Shown here piece by piece: positions 24,345-32,365 of a DNA stretch of 64,000 bases (position 1 is its first letter; every line of letters starts with the position of its first letter). Source of the stretch: an uncultured Clostridia bacterium (GTDB lineage Bacteria > Bacillota > Clostridia > Peptostreptococcales > Anaerovoracaceae); assembly GCA_934256595.1 (NCBI GenBank), contig CAKQOW010000003.1, forward strand, positions 11,677-75,676, written 5' to 3'. The position numbers and the translations under genes are program-made. The notes under the pieces were generated by a model. That model was not told the origin of the DNA. It searched no databases and saw only the letters and a program-made list of their open reading frames with translations.

Positions 24345-26198
24345 ATGAAAAAACTATTAAAAAACACATGGGTTAAAATGGCAGGGGTGCTTCTGTTTGC
24401 AGTGCTTATGACGGCAACTGCGTTCTTTGGTACGGCAGTTGTAGTATTTGAGGCGTCAGGCGCATACTCCTCGGGAGAGGAGGCTTTTGTTGAAGACCTT
24501 GTAATTTCCGAAGCATGTCACAGGGCAGAGGATCTGCTGAATTCAAATGCTCTGTGGTATGATGACGATGCAACCAGATATGACAAAGAAGGCCTTAAAG
24601 CAGACACAAAAGCGCAGGAAAATTCAGGGTATTTTTACAAAATAAAGGATGAAAGAGGCAAAACAGTATTCTCCAACTATGACAAGGGGCAGGCATATAC
24701 ATATACCTGCAAGTATGAAGGAGGCGGTGCAACTGTAGACATATATATTAATACTGATACAGCGGGAGACAGCAAGGCAAAAAGTCTGGAGATTTTCGCT
24801 CATAATATATACAAGCAGAAGACAGCGGCTATATTTTATGCAATAATATCATTTATACTTGCGATATTTGTGTTTGCATTTCTTGTTGCCGGAGCAGGCA
24901 GGAGAGAAGGCACCGATGAGATAAGAAAACGCTTCACAGATAAAATTCCGGGTGATGTATATACTGTGGCAGCAGGCTTTGCGGAGACAGCTCTTGTATA
25001 TCTGTGTTTTATGTCGCTTCAGGCAGTGTTTGAATTCAGGGATATCAGTGTGATTCTCGGTATGACCTTTGCAACGGTTATAGCAATGGCAGGATTTGCG
25101 ATATTTATGATTTACGCAATGAGTATGGCGGTGCAGTTTAAGCTCCACTGCTTCTGGAGAAGCACGCTGATAGGCAGGATACTTGTTCTTTGCAGAAAAA
25201 TAATATTGAAGATACCGTATATGTGGCGTACAATGCTGGTTACGGCGGCGATACTGTTTGTAAACCTGATAATCGTAATGATTTACAGCTATGACGCCGA
25301 AGCGCCGTTTTTCTTCATAGTAGAGGGAATTATTGTTCTTGCGGGCGTATGCTATGCAGCTCTTAATCTTAATAAGCTGCGGGCAGGCGGACAGGCCATA
25401 GCAGAGGGAAACACAGATTACAAGGTTGATACGGATAAAATGTTCTTAGACTTTAAGAAGCACGGTGAGAACCTGAACAGCATCAATAAAAGCATTTCCC
25501 TTGCAGTCGAAAAGCAGCTCAAGAGCGAAAGAATGAAAACCGAGCTTATAACCAATGTGTCGCACGACATCAAAACTCCGCTTACTTCAATAATAAACTA
25601 TACAGAGCTTCTCAAGCAGGAAAAGCTGGATAACGAGAGAGCGGAGGAATATATCGGAGTCCTTGACAAGCAGGCGGCAAGACTCAAGAAGCTGACTGAG
25701 GACATAGTGGAGGCTTCCAAGGCAAGCACAGGCAATCTGCCTGTAGAGCTTAGAGAGTGCAGTCTGGGTATGATACTCAATCAGGCTCTCGGAGAATATG
25801 AGGATAAGCTGCTTGAGGCGGGGCTTAAACCTGTTGTAAATATTGCAGATGAGGATATGCGCATTATGGCTGACGGCAGACATCTGTGGAGAATAATCGA
25901 CAACCTGCTGGGCAACATATGTAAATATGCGCAGGACGGAACAAGAGTATATCTCGATGTTTACAGAGCCGGAAACAAAGCCGTGATGTCATTTAAAAAT
26001 ATTTCAAAATATGAGCTTAACATATCGGCAGACGAGCTTATGGAGCGCTTTGTAAGGGGCGATGAATCCAGAAACACAGAGGGCAGCGGCCTGGGACTTT
26101 CCATAGCAGGAAATCTGGCGGCGCTTCAGGGCGGAGAGCTTAAGCTTGCCATAGACGGAGATTTGTTCAAGGCGGCAGTTGAATTTAATGTGATGTAG
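24345..26198 (+). CDS. Sensor histidine kinase, VanS-like cytoplasmic half with extended membrane region
   Basis: This 617-residue kinase has a first helix (10-35), an outer domain (36-155), then about six further helices (160-345), unusual compared with the two helices of ordinary VanS. A linker (EGNTDYKVDTDKMFLDF) follows, then the HisKA box TNVSHDIKTPLTSIINY with phospho-His407. The HATPase domain has DNLLGNICKYAQDGTRV as N-box and EGSGLGLSIAGNLA as G-box. It starts at the base after the regulator's stop. The extra helices may be a membrane-embedded sensor. Confidence 0.9.
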   Translation: MKKLLKNTWVKMAGVLLFAVLMTATAFFGTAVVVFEASGAYSSGEEAFVEDLVISEACHRAEDLLNSNALWYDDDATRYDKEGLKADTKAQENSGYFYKIKDERGKTVFSNYDKGQAYTYTCKYEGGGATVDIYINTDTAGDSKAKSLEIFAHNIYKQKTAAIFYAIISFILAIFVFAFLVAGAGRREGTDEIRKRFTDKIPGDVYTVAAGFAETALVYLCFMSLQAVFEFRDISVILGMTFATVIAMAGFAIFMIYAMSMAVQFKLHCFWRSTLIGRILVLCRKIILKIPYMWRTMLVTAAILFVNLIIVMIYSYDAEAPFFFIVEGIIVLAGVCYAALNLNKLRAGGQAIAEGNTDYKVDTDKMFLDFKKHGENLNSINKSISLAVEKQLKSERMKTELITNVSHDIKTPLTSIINYTELLKQEKLDNERAEEYIGVLDKQAARLKKLTEDIVEASKASTGNLPVELRECSLGMILNQALGEYEDKLLEAGLKPVVNIADEDMRIMADGRHLWRIIDNLLGNICKYAQDGTRVYLDVYRAGNKAVMSFKNISKYELNISADELMERFVRGDESRNTEGSGLGLSIAGNLAALQGGELKLAIDGDLFKAAVEFNVM

Positions 26199-26219
26199 GG
26201 AATTACGGAGCAGGAGATA

Positions 26220-27002
26220 ATGAGAAAAAAAAGAAAACCGGCAGGAAAAAACCGAACGAAGCGCAGAAAAATATTACTTATTATGGTGCTTGCGGCAGTT
26301 GCGATTATATGTGTCAGGGGGCTTGATGCGGGTAAATCCGCAGAGCAGATTGTGCAAAGCTATGCGGACAGACATAACATATATATGTCTGAATATCCGG
26401 ACGAGATGATACAGCTGCTTGCATCAAATAAGGAAACAAAGAAATTTGTTCTGGAATATCCTCAAAGAAAGGATATTGAGCCGGAAATCAACTTGGAGAA
26501 GGAGGCCGGAGGCAGCAGTGTGCCGAAACTGCTGCAGTGGGATCAGAGATGGGGATACAGAGAGTACGGAGACGGTATTATCGGCATTAACGGCTGCGGT
26601 CCTGTATGTCTTTCGATGGTATACATATATCTCACAGGGGATACTGGTATGAACCCGTATCAGATGGCTCAGTACAGTCAAAACAACGGCTATTATGTAA
26701 ATGGTACGGGGACTTCATGGGAGCTTATGGGAAACGGCGCATCAAATCTGGGGCTTGATGTGACACAGATACCTCTTGACAGGGACCGCCTTATATCCAA
26801 TCTGGAGGTCGGCAATCCTGTGATATGCAGTATGGGACCGGGGAAGTTCACAAAAACGGGACATTTCATAGTCCTTACAGAATACGAAAACGGTAAATTT
26901 AAGGTCAATGACCCTAACAGCAAAAAGAGGTCACGCCATAAATGGAGCTATGAAGATATTGCCGAAAGCGTGATGAACATATGGGTATACAGGAATAATT
27001 AA
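26220..27002 (+). CDS. Membrane-anchored C39-like cysteine peptidase
   Basis: This 260-residue protein has a highly basic N-terminus (MRKKRKPAGKNRTKRRK) and one membrane helix (18-38). A papain-like peptidase_C39_2 domain spans about 100-255: catalytic Cys in NGCGPVCLSM, His in GHFIVLTEYENGKFKVNDP with the following Asp. It probably acts outside the membrane on peptides or wall-linked substrates. It lies 21 bases after the VanS-like kinase gene and is closed by a terminator, so it is probably a target or effector of that system. Confidence 0.88.
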   Translation: MRKKRKPAGKNRTKRRKILLIMVLAAVAIICVRGLDAGKSAEQIVQSYADRHNIYMSEYPDEMIQLLASNKETKKFVLEYPQRKDIEPEINLEKEAGGSSVPKLLQWDQRWGYREYGDGIIGINGCGPVCLSMVYIYLTGDTGMNPYQMAQYSQNNGYYVNGTGTSWELMGNGASNLGLDVTQIPLDRDRLISNLEVGNPVICSMGPGKFTKTGHFIVLTEYENGKFKVNDPNSKKRSRHKWSYEDIAESVMNIWVYRNN

Positions 27003-27007
27003 AGAGT

Positions 27008-27033
27008 AAAACGCCGGTTCTGCCGGCGTTTTA
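27008..27033. terminator. Bidirectional terminator between C39 peptidase and Crp/Fnr genes
   Basis: AACGCCGG (27010-27017) pairs perfectly with CCGGCGTT (27023-27030), flanked by A and T residues on both sides, between convergent genes. Confidence 0.8.
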
Positions 27034-27051
27034 AAGTGCCTGGAAATAAGA

Positions 27052-27720
27052 CTAAAGTGGATTATGCGGCCTTAAAATATCAAAGTGATTTTTGCTGTAC
27101 TTGAGAATTCCGTCTTTTTTCATTTTGGACAGTTCATTGGAAAGAGCGCTTCTGTCTACGTTCAGATAATCCGCCAGCTGCTGTCTGTTATATGGTATAT
27201 CAAAAGAATAGCTGCCGGATTTTTTAATACATTCCGAAAAAAACGACATAAGCCTTATTCTTATGGACTTCGAACTCGTATGCAGTACACGTCGTGAAAG
27301 CTGCAGGTTTTTGGATGCGCACAAAGTCAGGAGGTTTCGTATTGCTCTGCTGTGAAAGACGCAGCTTTTTTCACATACGGACAGCAGCTTTGTCACACTT
27401 ATAAACAGAACGGCAGTATTTTCTGCGGCGATTACATTTACCATCAGAGGCTCGCCGGGAACACAGGCGTAGGCTTCGGCAAAGGCGCCTCCCGGACCTG
27501 TACTGTTTAATACGCTGTTGTTTCCCCATATATCACCAAGCTCTACTATAGCCATACCTTCAAGCACTATTCCAAGCTGCTGCGTACAGGAACCCTCCGA
27601 AAGAATGATTTCCCCCTTTTTATATTTTTTTTCTTTGGCATCAAGACATTTAAGCAGTAATTCTATGTTTTTTTCTTCTATTCCGCGAAAAAGCTGAGTG
27701 CCGGACAGATTAATTCCCAT
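27052..27720 (-). CDS. Crp/Fnr-family transcriptional regulator
   Basis: This 222-residue regulator has a cyclic-nucleotide-like beta barrel (about 15-130, with KYKKGEIILSEGSCTQQLGIVLEGMA). A long dimer helix follows, then a C-terminal HTH_Crp domain (about 170-220: YNRQQLADYLNVDRSALSNELSKMKKDG). No Fnr-type four-cysteine cluster is evident, so the effector may be heme, NO or another small ligand. It is divergent from the rubredoxin-DUF2249-Hcp operon and shares a 140-base control region containing a perfect palindrome, which makes it the likely regulator of that operon. Confidence 0.9.
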   Translation of the reverse strand: MGINLSGTQLFRGIEEKNIELLLKCLDAKEKKYKKGEIILSEGSCTQQLGIVLEGMAIVELGDIWGNNSVLNSTGPGGAFAEAYACVPGEPLMVNVIAAENTAVLFISVTKLLSVCEKSCVFHSRAIRNLLTLCASKNLQLSRRVLHTSSKSIRIRLMSFFSECIKKSGSYSFDIPYNRQQLADYLNVDRSALSNELSKMKKDGILKYSKNHFDILRPHNPL

Positions 27721-27736
27721 AAAAAAATCTCCTTAC

Positions 27737-27778
27737 GTTGTTATAACAACCGAATATCATTTTAAATTATAGTATACT
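27737..27778 (+). promoter_or_regulatory. Perfect palindromic Crp/Fnr site and -10 box of the Hcp operon
   Basis: GTTGTTATAACAAC (27737-27750) is a perfect 14-base palindrome. A TATACT -10 box lies at 27773-27778 with no good -35 box. If transcription starts near 27785, the palindrome is centred 41.5 bases upstream, the standard class II position for Crp/Fnr activators. The divergent regulator gene starts 17 bases to the left. Confidence 0.7.
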
Positions 27779-27860
27779 TGGGGCACAACATCAAGAGAAA
27801 GCAGCAAAATACAAAAAATAAAGGATAAATTTATACAAAAAAGAAAGAGAGGTAATTGCT

Positions 27861-28016
27861 ATGAAGTATGTATGCAGTGTATGCGGATGGGAATATGACG
27901 AAAACAAGGGCTGTGAGAAGTGCGGCATTGCTCCGGGGACAAAATGGAGCAGTCTTCCGGAGGATTTTGAGTGTCCGCTGTGCAATGTGAGCAAAGAGGA
28001 ATTTGAAGTGGAATAA
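27861..28016 (+). CDS. Rubredoxin with an additional CxxC in the loop
   Basis: This 51-residue iron protein has the two rubredoxin knuckles YVCSVCGW (Cys5, Cys8) and FECPLCNV (Cys38, Cys41), which bind one iron, and the conserved APGTKW. The loop between them, usually acidic without cysteine, reads NKGCEKCGIAPG and gives an extra CxxC (Cys18, Cys21). GAGAGG is upstream. It is first in the Hcp operon and could donate electrons to Hcp or another NO-detoxifying enzyme. Confidence 0.9.
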   Translation: MKYVCSVCGWEYDENKGCEKCGIAPGTKWSSLPEDFECPLCNVSKEEFEVE

Positions 28017-28033
28017 AAAGCAGGTAATGTATT

Positions 28034-28291
28034 ATGAGTTACAATAGATGGAAAGACAAAATCAAAGGATTTGAAACTATGGATGTACGGGGATTAAAAC
28101 TTGATTTCCTGCCGGAACTGAGAAAGAAGGCGCTGGGTACAGCAGAAGGAGAGGGACTTCATATTATACAGAACTTCAGGCCGTATCCCCTGTATCCGGT
28201 TATGAAAGCTATGGGTTATGAAAGCTATACGGAACAGACGGACAGGGATGAATATCATATGTATTTCTACAAAAAAAGAAAAGGGGAATAG
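28034..28291 (+). CDS. DUF2249-domain protein, stand-alone copy
   Basis: This 85-residue single-domain protein has METMDVRGL-like opening residues and the DUF2249 core GEGLHIIQNFRPYPLYPVMKAMGYE followed by EYHMYFYKK. DUF2249 is a small SirA/TusA-like fold found with hemerythrin and nitrosative-stress genes; its biochemistry is not settled. It sits 17 bases after the rubredoxin gene and 3 bases before a gene encoding a second DUF2249 copy with about half of the core residues identical, evidence of duplication. Confidence 0.85.
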   Translation: MSYNRWKDKIKGFETMDVRGLKLDFLPELRKKALGTAEGEGLHIIQNFRPYPLYPVMKAMGYESYTEQTDRDEYHMYFYKKRKGE

Positions 28292-28294
28292 GAA

Positions 28295-28981
28295 ATGAAT
28301 AGTGAAAACTGGAAAAGCAGAAAAAATGAATTTGAGAAAGTTGACGTAAGGTATCTGCAGGGGAATTTTTTTGAGGGACTGAAAAAGAAAGCCGGGAAAA
28401 TGAAAAAAGGAGAAGGGCTTCATATCGTACAGACCTTTGAGCCTCACCCTCTTTACCCTGTTATGGAGGCTTTGGGATATGAACATTGTACGGAACAGAC
28501 AGGTGATGCGGAGTTTCATATTTATTTTTTCAGAGCCGAAGAAACAGCTGCGGCAGACGAGGCTCCTTTTAAACCCTTTGCCCTTTTAAATTTCCCTGTG
28601 ATAGATGAAAAACTGGGGCAGATTGCGACAGATTTCTGGAAGCTTACATGGCAGAGCGAAAAGAGGACGATTCCGTATGAAACAAGACTTCTTTTATCTC
28701 TTGCCAATGCTGTAGGGGCAGGTCGTATGCGTCAGGCAGCCAGAGAACTTGTAAAGGCATATATCTGCGGTGTGGAATCCGCAGTTTTAGATGATGTCTT
28801 TGAGCTGCTCGCGTGGAATCAGGGGATAGGATTTTTCAGCTCCGAAATAGGACCGTCTTCGTTGTTTCAGGCATACAGATTTATTAAAAATTCAGAGAAA
28901 AATGAAAGATCGCGCAGTGAAATATGTGCAGAACTGAAGGAAAAGTTTGGTGATAAAAACCCTGAAATTCAGGTGCTTTAG
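28295..28981 (+). CDS. DUF2249 fused to a carboxymuconolactone decarboxylase/AhpD-like domain
   Basis: This 228-residue two-domain protein has an N-terminal DUF2249 (1-85: GEGLHIVQTFEPHPLYPVMEALGYE). A helical domain (about 100-205) has the pattern of AhpD/carboxymuconolactone decarboxylase proteins (YETRLLLSLANAVGAGRMRQAARELVKAYICGVESAVLDDVFELLAWN). The CxxC and His usual for AhpD peroxidase activity are missing; only one Cys remains. It may therefore be structural or use another chemistry. It lies between the stand-alone DUF2249 gene and hcp, with GGGAAT-type upstream sequence. Confidence 0.75.
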   Translation: MNSENWKSRKNEFEKVDVRYLQGNFFEGLKKKAGKMKKGEGLHIVQTFEPHPLYPVMEALGYEHCTEQTGDAEFHIYFFRAEETAAADEAPFKPFALLNFPVIDEKLGQIATDFWKLTWQSEKRTIPYETRLLLSLANAVGAGRMRQAARELVKAYICGVESAVLDDVFELLAWNQGIGFFSSEIGPSSLFQAYRFIKNSEKNERSRSEICAELKEKFGDKNPEIQVL

Positions 28982-29014
28982 TAAAAATGAAAATTTAATC
29001 GGGAGGTAAACCTT

Positions 29015-30589
29015 ATGAAAGAAAATATGTTTTGTTTTCAGTGTGAACAGACAGCAGGATGCAGCAGCTGCACAGGAATGGCAGGTGTGTGCGGAAAAAA
29101 AGCAGGTACAGCGGGGCTGCAGGACGAACTCACAGGAGCACTTATCGGGCTGGCGCGCGCCGCAGGCAGCAGCAGTGCAGCCGATGACAGAACGTGGAGG
29201 CTTATTATTGAAGGGCTTTTTACTACAGTTACCAATGTAAGCTTTGATGATAGAACCATTATGGGTATGACAGAAAGAGTACGGGGTGAAAAGATAAGAC
29301 TGTCGGACGGTTTTGCAGAAAACGACTATGATATGTCGGAACTGTGGAATGAAAATGAGGATATACGCAGTCTGAAATCCCTTATACTGTTTGGTATTCG
29401 CGGCATGGCGGCATATGCATATCATGCTATGGTGCTTGGCTATACTGATGAAAAGCTCAACAGATTTTTTGCAAAATCGCTGGCAGTCACAGGTAGTGAG
29501 CAGACTAAAGAGGAACTGCTGGCTGCGGTAATGGAAGTAGGCAGATACAATCTTAACTGTATGGAACTGCTTGACAGGGCTAATACTGAAAGCTACGGAA
29601 ACCCTGTTCCTGTCACTGTGCCTTTAGAGGTCGAAAAAGGTCCGTTTATCGTTATCTCGGGACACGATCTGCACGATCTGAAGCTTCTGCTGGAGCAGAC
29701 TGAAAACAGGGGTATTAATATTTATACACATGGCGAGATGCTTCCGGCGCACAGTTATCCGGAACTGAAAAAATATTCCCATCTCAAGGGGAATTTCGGA
29801 ACTGCGTGGCAGAATCAGCAAAAAGAATTCAGTGATATTCCTGCGCCGATCCTGTTTACCACCAACTGTCTGATGCCGCCGAAGGAAAACTATGCGGACA
29901 GAGTATTCACAACAGCGCTTGTGTCTTATCCGGAGATTTCACATATAGGAGAGGATAAGGATTTTACACCTGTTATCGAAAAAGCTGTTCAGCTTGAAGG
30001 CTACAGGGAAAATAAAAGCTTCACAGGCATAAACGGGGGCAAAACAGTGACAACAGGTTTCGGACATGCGACAGTACTGGGCGTAGCAGACAAGGTTATA
30101 GATGCAGTTAAAAACGGTGATATTAAACACTTCTTTCTTGTAGGAGGCTGCGACGGAGCGCGGCCGGGGCGTAATTACTATACTGATTTCGTAAAGAAAA
30201 CACCGGAGAACACTGTTGTTCTGACACTGGCGTGCGGCAAATTCCGTTTCAACGATATGGAGCTTGGAACTATAGGGGAGCTTCCTCGACTGATGGATAT
30301 AGGGCAGTGCAACGATGCTTACGGAGCAATTAAAATTGCCGTTGCTCTGGCAGAAGCCTTTTGCTGCGGTGTTAATGAACTGCCGCTTTCAATGGTGCTT
30401 TCATGGTATGAGCAGAAGGCTGTCTGTATTCTTCTTACTCTGCTCTATCTGGGTATTAAAAACATCCGCATCGGCCCGTCACTGCCTGCATTTGTTTCTC
30501 CTGCAGTACTGGATTTTCTGGTTGAGAATTTCGGTATTGCGCCAATCAGTACGCCGGAGGAGGATATGAAGGTTCTGATGGAGAAATAA
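29015..30589 (+). CDS. hcp: Hybrid cluster protein (hydroxylamine reductase / NO reductase)
   Basis: This 524-residue Hcp belongs to the class with the N-terminal Fe-S motif FCFQCEQTAGCSSCTGMAGVCG (Cys5, Cys8, then Cys14, Cys17 and Cys23 region). Hybrid-cluster ligands are seen in SGHDLHDL (His, Glu-type region), FTTNCLMPPK, VGGCDGARPGRNYY and LTLACGKFRFN. Hcp reduces NO and hydroxylamine and is induced by nitrosative stress in anaerobes. A GGGAGG site lies upstream. It is the last gene of the rubredoxin-DUF2249 operon and is followed by two hairpins. Confidence 0.95.
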   Translation: MKENMFCFQCEQTAGCSSCTGMAGVCGKKAGTAGLQDELTGALIGLARAAGSSSAADDRTWRLIIEGLFTTVTNVSFDDRTIMGMTERVRGEKIRLSDGFAENDYDMSELWNENEDIRSLKSLILFGIRGMAAYAYHAMVLGYTDEKLNRFFAKSLAVTGSEQTKEELLAAVMEVGRYNLNCMELLDRANTESYGNPVPVTVPLEVEKGPFIVISGHDLHDLKLLLEQTENRGINIYTHGEMLPAHSYPELKKYSHLKGNFGTAWQNQQKEFSDIPAPILFTTNCLMPPKENYADRVFTTALVSYPEISHIGEDKDFTPVIEKAVQLEGYRENKSFTGINGGKTVTTGFGHATVLGVADKVIDAVKNGDIKHFFLVGGCDGARPGRNYYTDFVKKTPENTVVLTLACGKFRFNDMELGTIGELPRLMDIGQCNDAYGAIKIAVALAEAFCCGVNELPLSMVLSWYEQKAVCILLTLLYLGIKNIRIGPSLPAFVSPAVLDFLVENFGIAPISTPEEDMKVLMEK

Positions 30590-30601
30590 CCGTATAGAGA
30601 A

Positions 30602-30682
30602 AACAGGCGCAGCGGGTAACGGCTGAGCCTGTTTCCGAATGTCTGTAAAATAAGGCTGTTTTATTTGACAGCCTTATTTTGT
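30602..30682 (+). terminator. Double terminator after hcp
   Basis: A first stem AACAGGC/GCCTGTT lies at about 30602-30633. A second, stronger one pairs AAAATAAGGCTG (30647-30658) with CAGCCTTATTTT (30669-30680). Confidence 0.75.
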
Positions 30683-30709
30683 TGACTTTGTTTAGATTAT
30701 GAGTATAAT
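30682..30709 (+). promoter_or_regulatory. Promoter of the XRE-cupin/azlCD unit
   Basis: TTGACT (30682-30687) and TATAAT (30704-30709) are separated by 16 bases and lie 43 bases before the regulator's ATG. Confidence 0.75.
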
Positions 30710-30752
30710 AAAATATAGTTTACAAATGTTAAATATATTTTGTGAGGTATAT

Positions 30753-31301
30753 ATGGATATTAATCAGATAATAGCAGCAAATCTTAAAAAATTCAGAGCT
30801 GAGAGAAACCTGAGCCTGAGCCGTCTTGCGGAGCTTTCGGGAATAAGCAAGGTAATGCTATCGCAGATAGAAAAGGGCGAGGCCAATCCTACGGTCAACA
30901 CCGTATGGAAAATAGCAGGGGGACTTAATATCCCGTACTCCGCCCTGTTTGAGCAGACAAAAGGGACAATAGAGGTTGTAACCAGAGACAGGACGGTGGC
31001 GCAGTCAGATGACGGAGGCAGCTATAAAATGTACTGCTATTTTGCCGGCACACCGTCGCGCAATTTTGAGTGGTTTCAGACCGAAATTGAAGCAGGCAGC
31101 AGCCACACCTCAATGGGACACCCGGCAAAATCAATGGAATATCTGATGCTTCTTGAGGGAGAGCTGGAGCTTACAGTAGAGGGCAGGCAGTATGTTCTTC
31201 ATAAGGACGATGCCATAGAATTTACGGCGGACAACGAACATACCTACAAAAACACAGGCAAGGATAAAGCTGTTGCGCTGGTAATGAACTATTATCTGTA
31301 A
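30753..31301 (+). CDS. XRE-family regulator with C-terminal cupin domain
   Basis: This 182-residue regulator has an N-terminal helix-turn-helix (IAANLKKFRAERNLSLSRLAELSGISKVMLSQIEKGEANPT, 3-60). A cupin sensor domain (about 105-180) contains HPAKSMEYLMLLEGELELTVEGRQYVLHKDDAIEFTADNEHTYKN. The ATG at 30753 with GTGAGG upstream is used; the longer frame reaches back into the promoter. XRE-cupin regulators next to azlCD commonly control branched-chain amino acid export, which is the likely role here. Confidence 0.92.
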   Translation: MDINQIIAANLKKFRAERNLSLSRLAELSGISKVMLSQIEKGEANPTVNTVWKIAGGLNIPYSALFEQTKGTIEVVTRDRTVAQSDDGGSYKMYCYFAGTPSRNFEWFQTEIEAGSSHTSMGHPAKSMEYLMLLEGELELTVEGRQYVLHKDDAIEFTADNEHTYKNTGKDKAVALVMNYYL

Positions 31302-31340
31302 CATACTATAATATATTTACAGCATAGGAAAGGGACATAT

Positions 31341-32042
31341 ATGAAAGACAAAGCAACTGTAAAATATTCATTTAAAGTAACAATTCCAATAATGGCAAGC
31401 TTTCTGGTAATAGGTGCGGCCTTTGGAGTTCTCCTTGAAAGCAAGGGCTACGGCTGGTGGTGGGCGGCTCTTATGAGCATAGGCATATACGCAGGCTCTA
31501 TGCAGTTTGTAGTTATAAACCTTATAACATCGGGAGCAAGCATGCTGACAACGGCGGTGATGACTCTGATGGTTAATCTGAGGCACCTGTTTTACGGTAT
31601 TGCCATGCTTGAAAAATACAAAAACATCGGCAGGGTTAAACCCTACGTTATATACGCTCTGCCTGACGAAACTTTCTCGCTGGTATGCTCACCCGATTTG
31701 CCTGATGATGTGGACGAGAAGAAATACTGCTTTCTCGTGTCCCTGTTTAATCAGATTTACTGGATGACCGGAAGCATCATCGGCGGAATTATAGGCAGCG
31801 CCATAACCTTTGATACGGCAGGAATAGATTTTGCAATGACGGCGCTGTTTACAGTAATATTTGTGGAGCAGTGGGAAAAAACAAAGCAGCACCTGCCGGC
31901 AGTTACAGGTATTGGCATTTCAGTTATATCACTTCTCATATTCGGACCGGGCAGCTTCCTTATACCTGCAATGGCGGGAATTACGGCGCTGCTTCTCATA
32001 GAAAAACGATGGATAACAAAGGAGGAGACAGATGACAGATAA
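31341..32042 (+). CDS. azlC: Branched-chain amino acid exporter large subunit AzlC
   Basis: This 233-residue membrane protein has about five to seven helices and AzlC family motifs (PIMASFLVIGAAFGVLLESKGYG, SGASMLTTAVMTLMVNLRHLFYG, YALPDETFSL). With AzlD it exports branched-chain amino acids or toxic analogues. It starts 39 bases after the XRE-cupin gene and overlaps azlD by 11 bases. Confidence 0.94.
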   Translation: MKDKATVKYSFKVTIPIMASFLVIGAAFGVLLESKGYGWWWAALMSIGIYAGSMQFVVINLITSGASMLTTAVMTLMVNLRHLFYGIAMLEKYKNIGRVKPYVIYALPDETFSLVCSPDLPDDVDEKKYCFLVSLFNQIYWMTGSIIGGIIGSAITFDTAGIDFAMTALFTVIFVEQWEKTKQHLPAVTGIGISVISLLIFGPGSFLIPAMAGITALLLIEKRWITKEETDDR

Positions 32043-32355
32043 TCTATATGCACTGGCCGTTATAGGCGTTGCATCAATCGTTACAATAGCCATAAGGTTT
32101 GCTCCGTTTATAATTTTCAGAAAAGAGCCGCCGGCAGCCATACTGTATCTTGGAGATGTGCTGCCTTATGCGATAATGGGTATGCTTGTAATATACTGCC
32201 TCAAAGGAGTGTCCTTTACAGGCGGCAGCCACGGTATACCTGAGCTTGTATCGGTGTTTCTGGTAATAGCCCTGCACAAGTGGAAGCACAATATGCTGCT
32301 TTCCATACTTGCGGGAACAGTCTGCTATATGCTTATGATACAGTTTGTTTTTTAG
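32032..32355 (+). CDS. azlD: Branched-chain amino acid exporter small subunit AzlD
   Basis: This 107-residue membrane protein with four helices has the family start YALAVIGVASIVTIAIRFAPFIIF and LPYAIMGMLVIYCLKG. It is the obligatory small partner of AzlC and overlaps its gene, indicating coupled synthesis in fixed ratio. Length is typical. Confidence 0.94.
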   Translation: MTDNLYALAVIGVASIVTIAIRFAPFIIFRKEPPAAILYLGDVLPYAIMGMLVIYCLKGVSFTGGSHGIPELVSVFLVIALHKWKHNMLLSILAGTVCYMLMIQFVF

Positions 32356-32365
32356 GAGGGACCAT

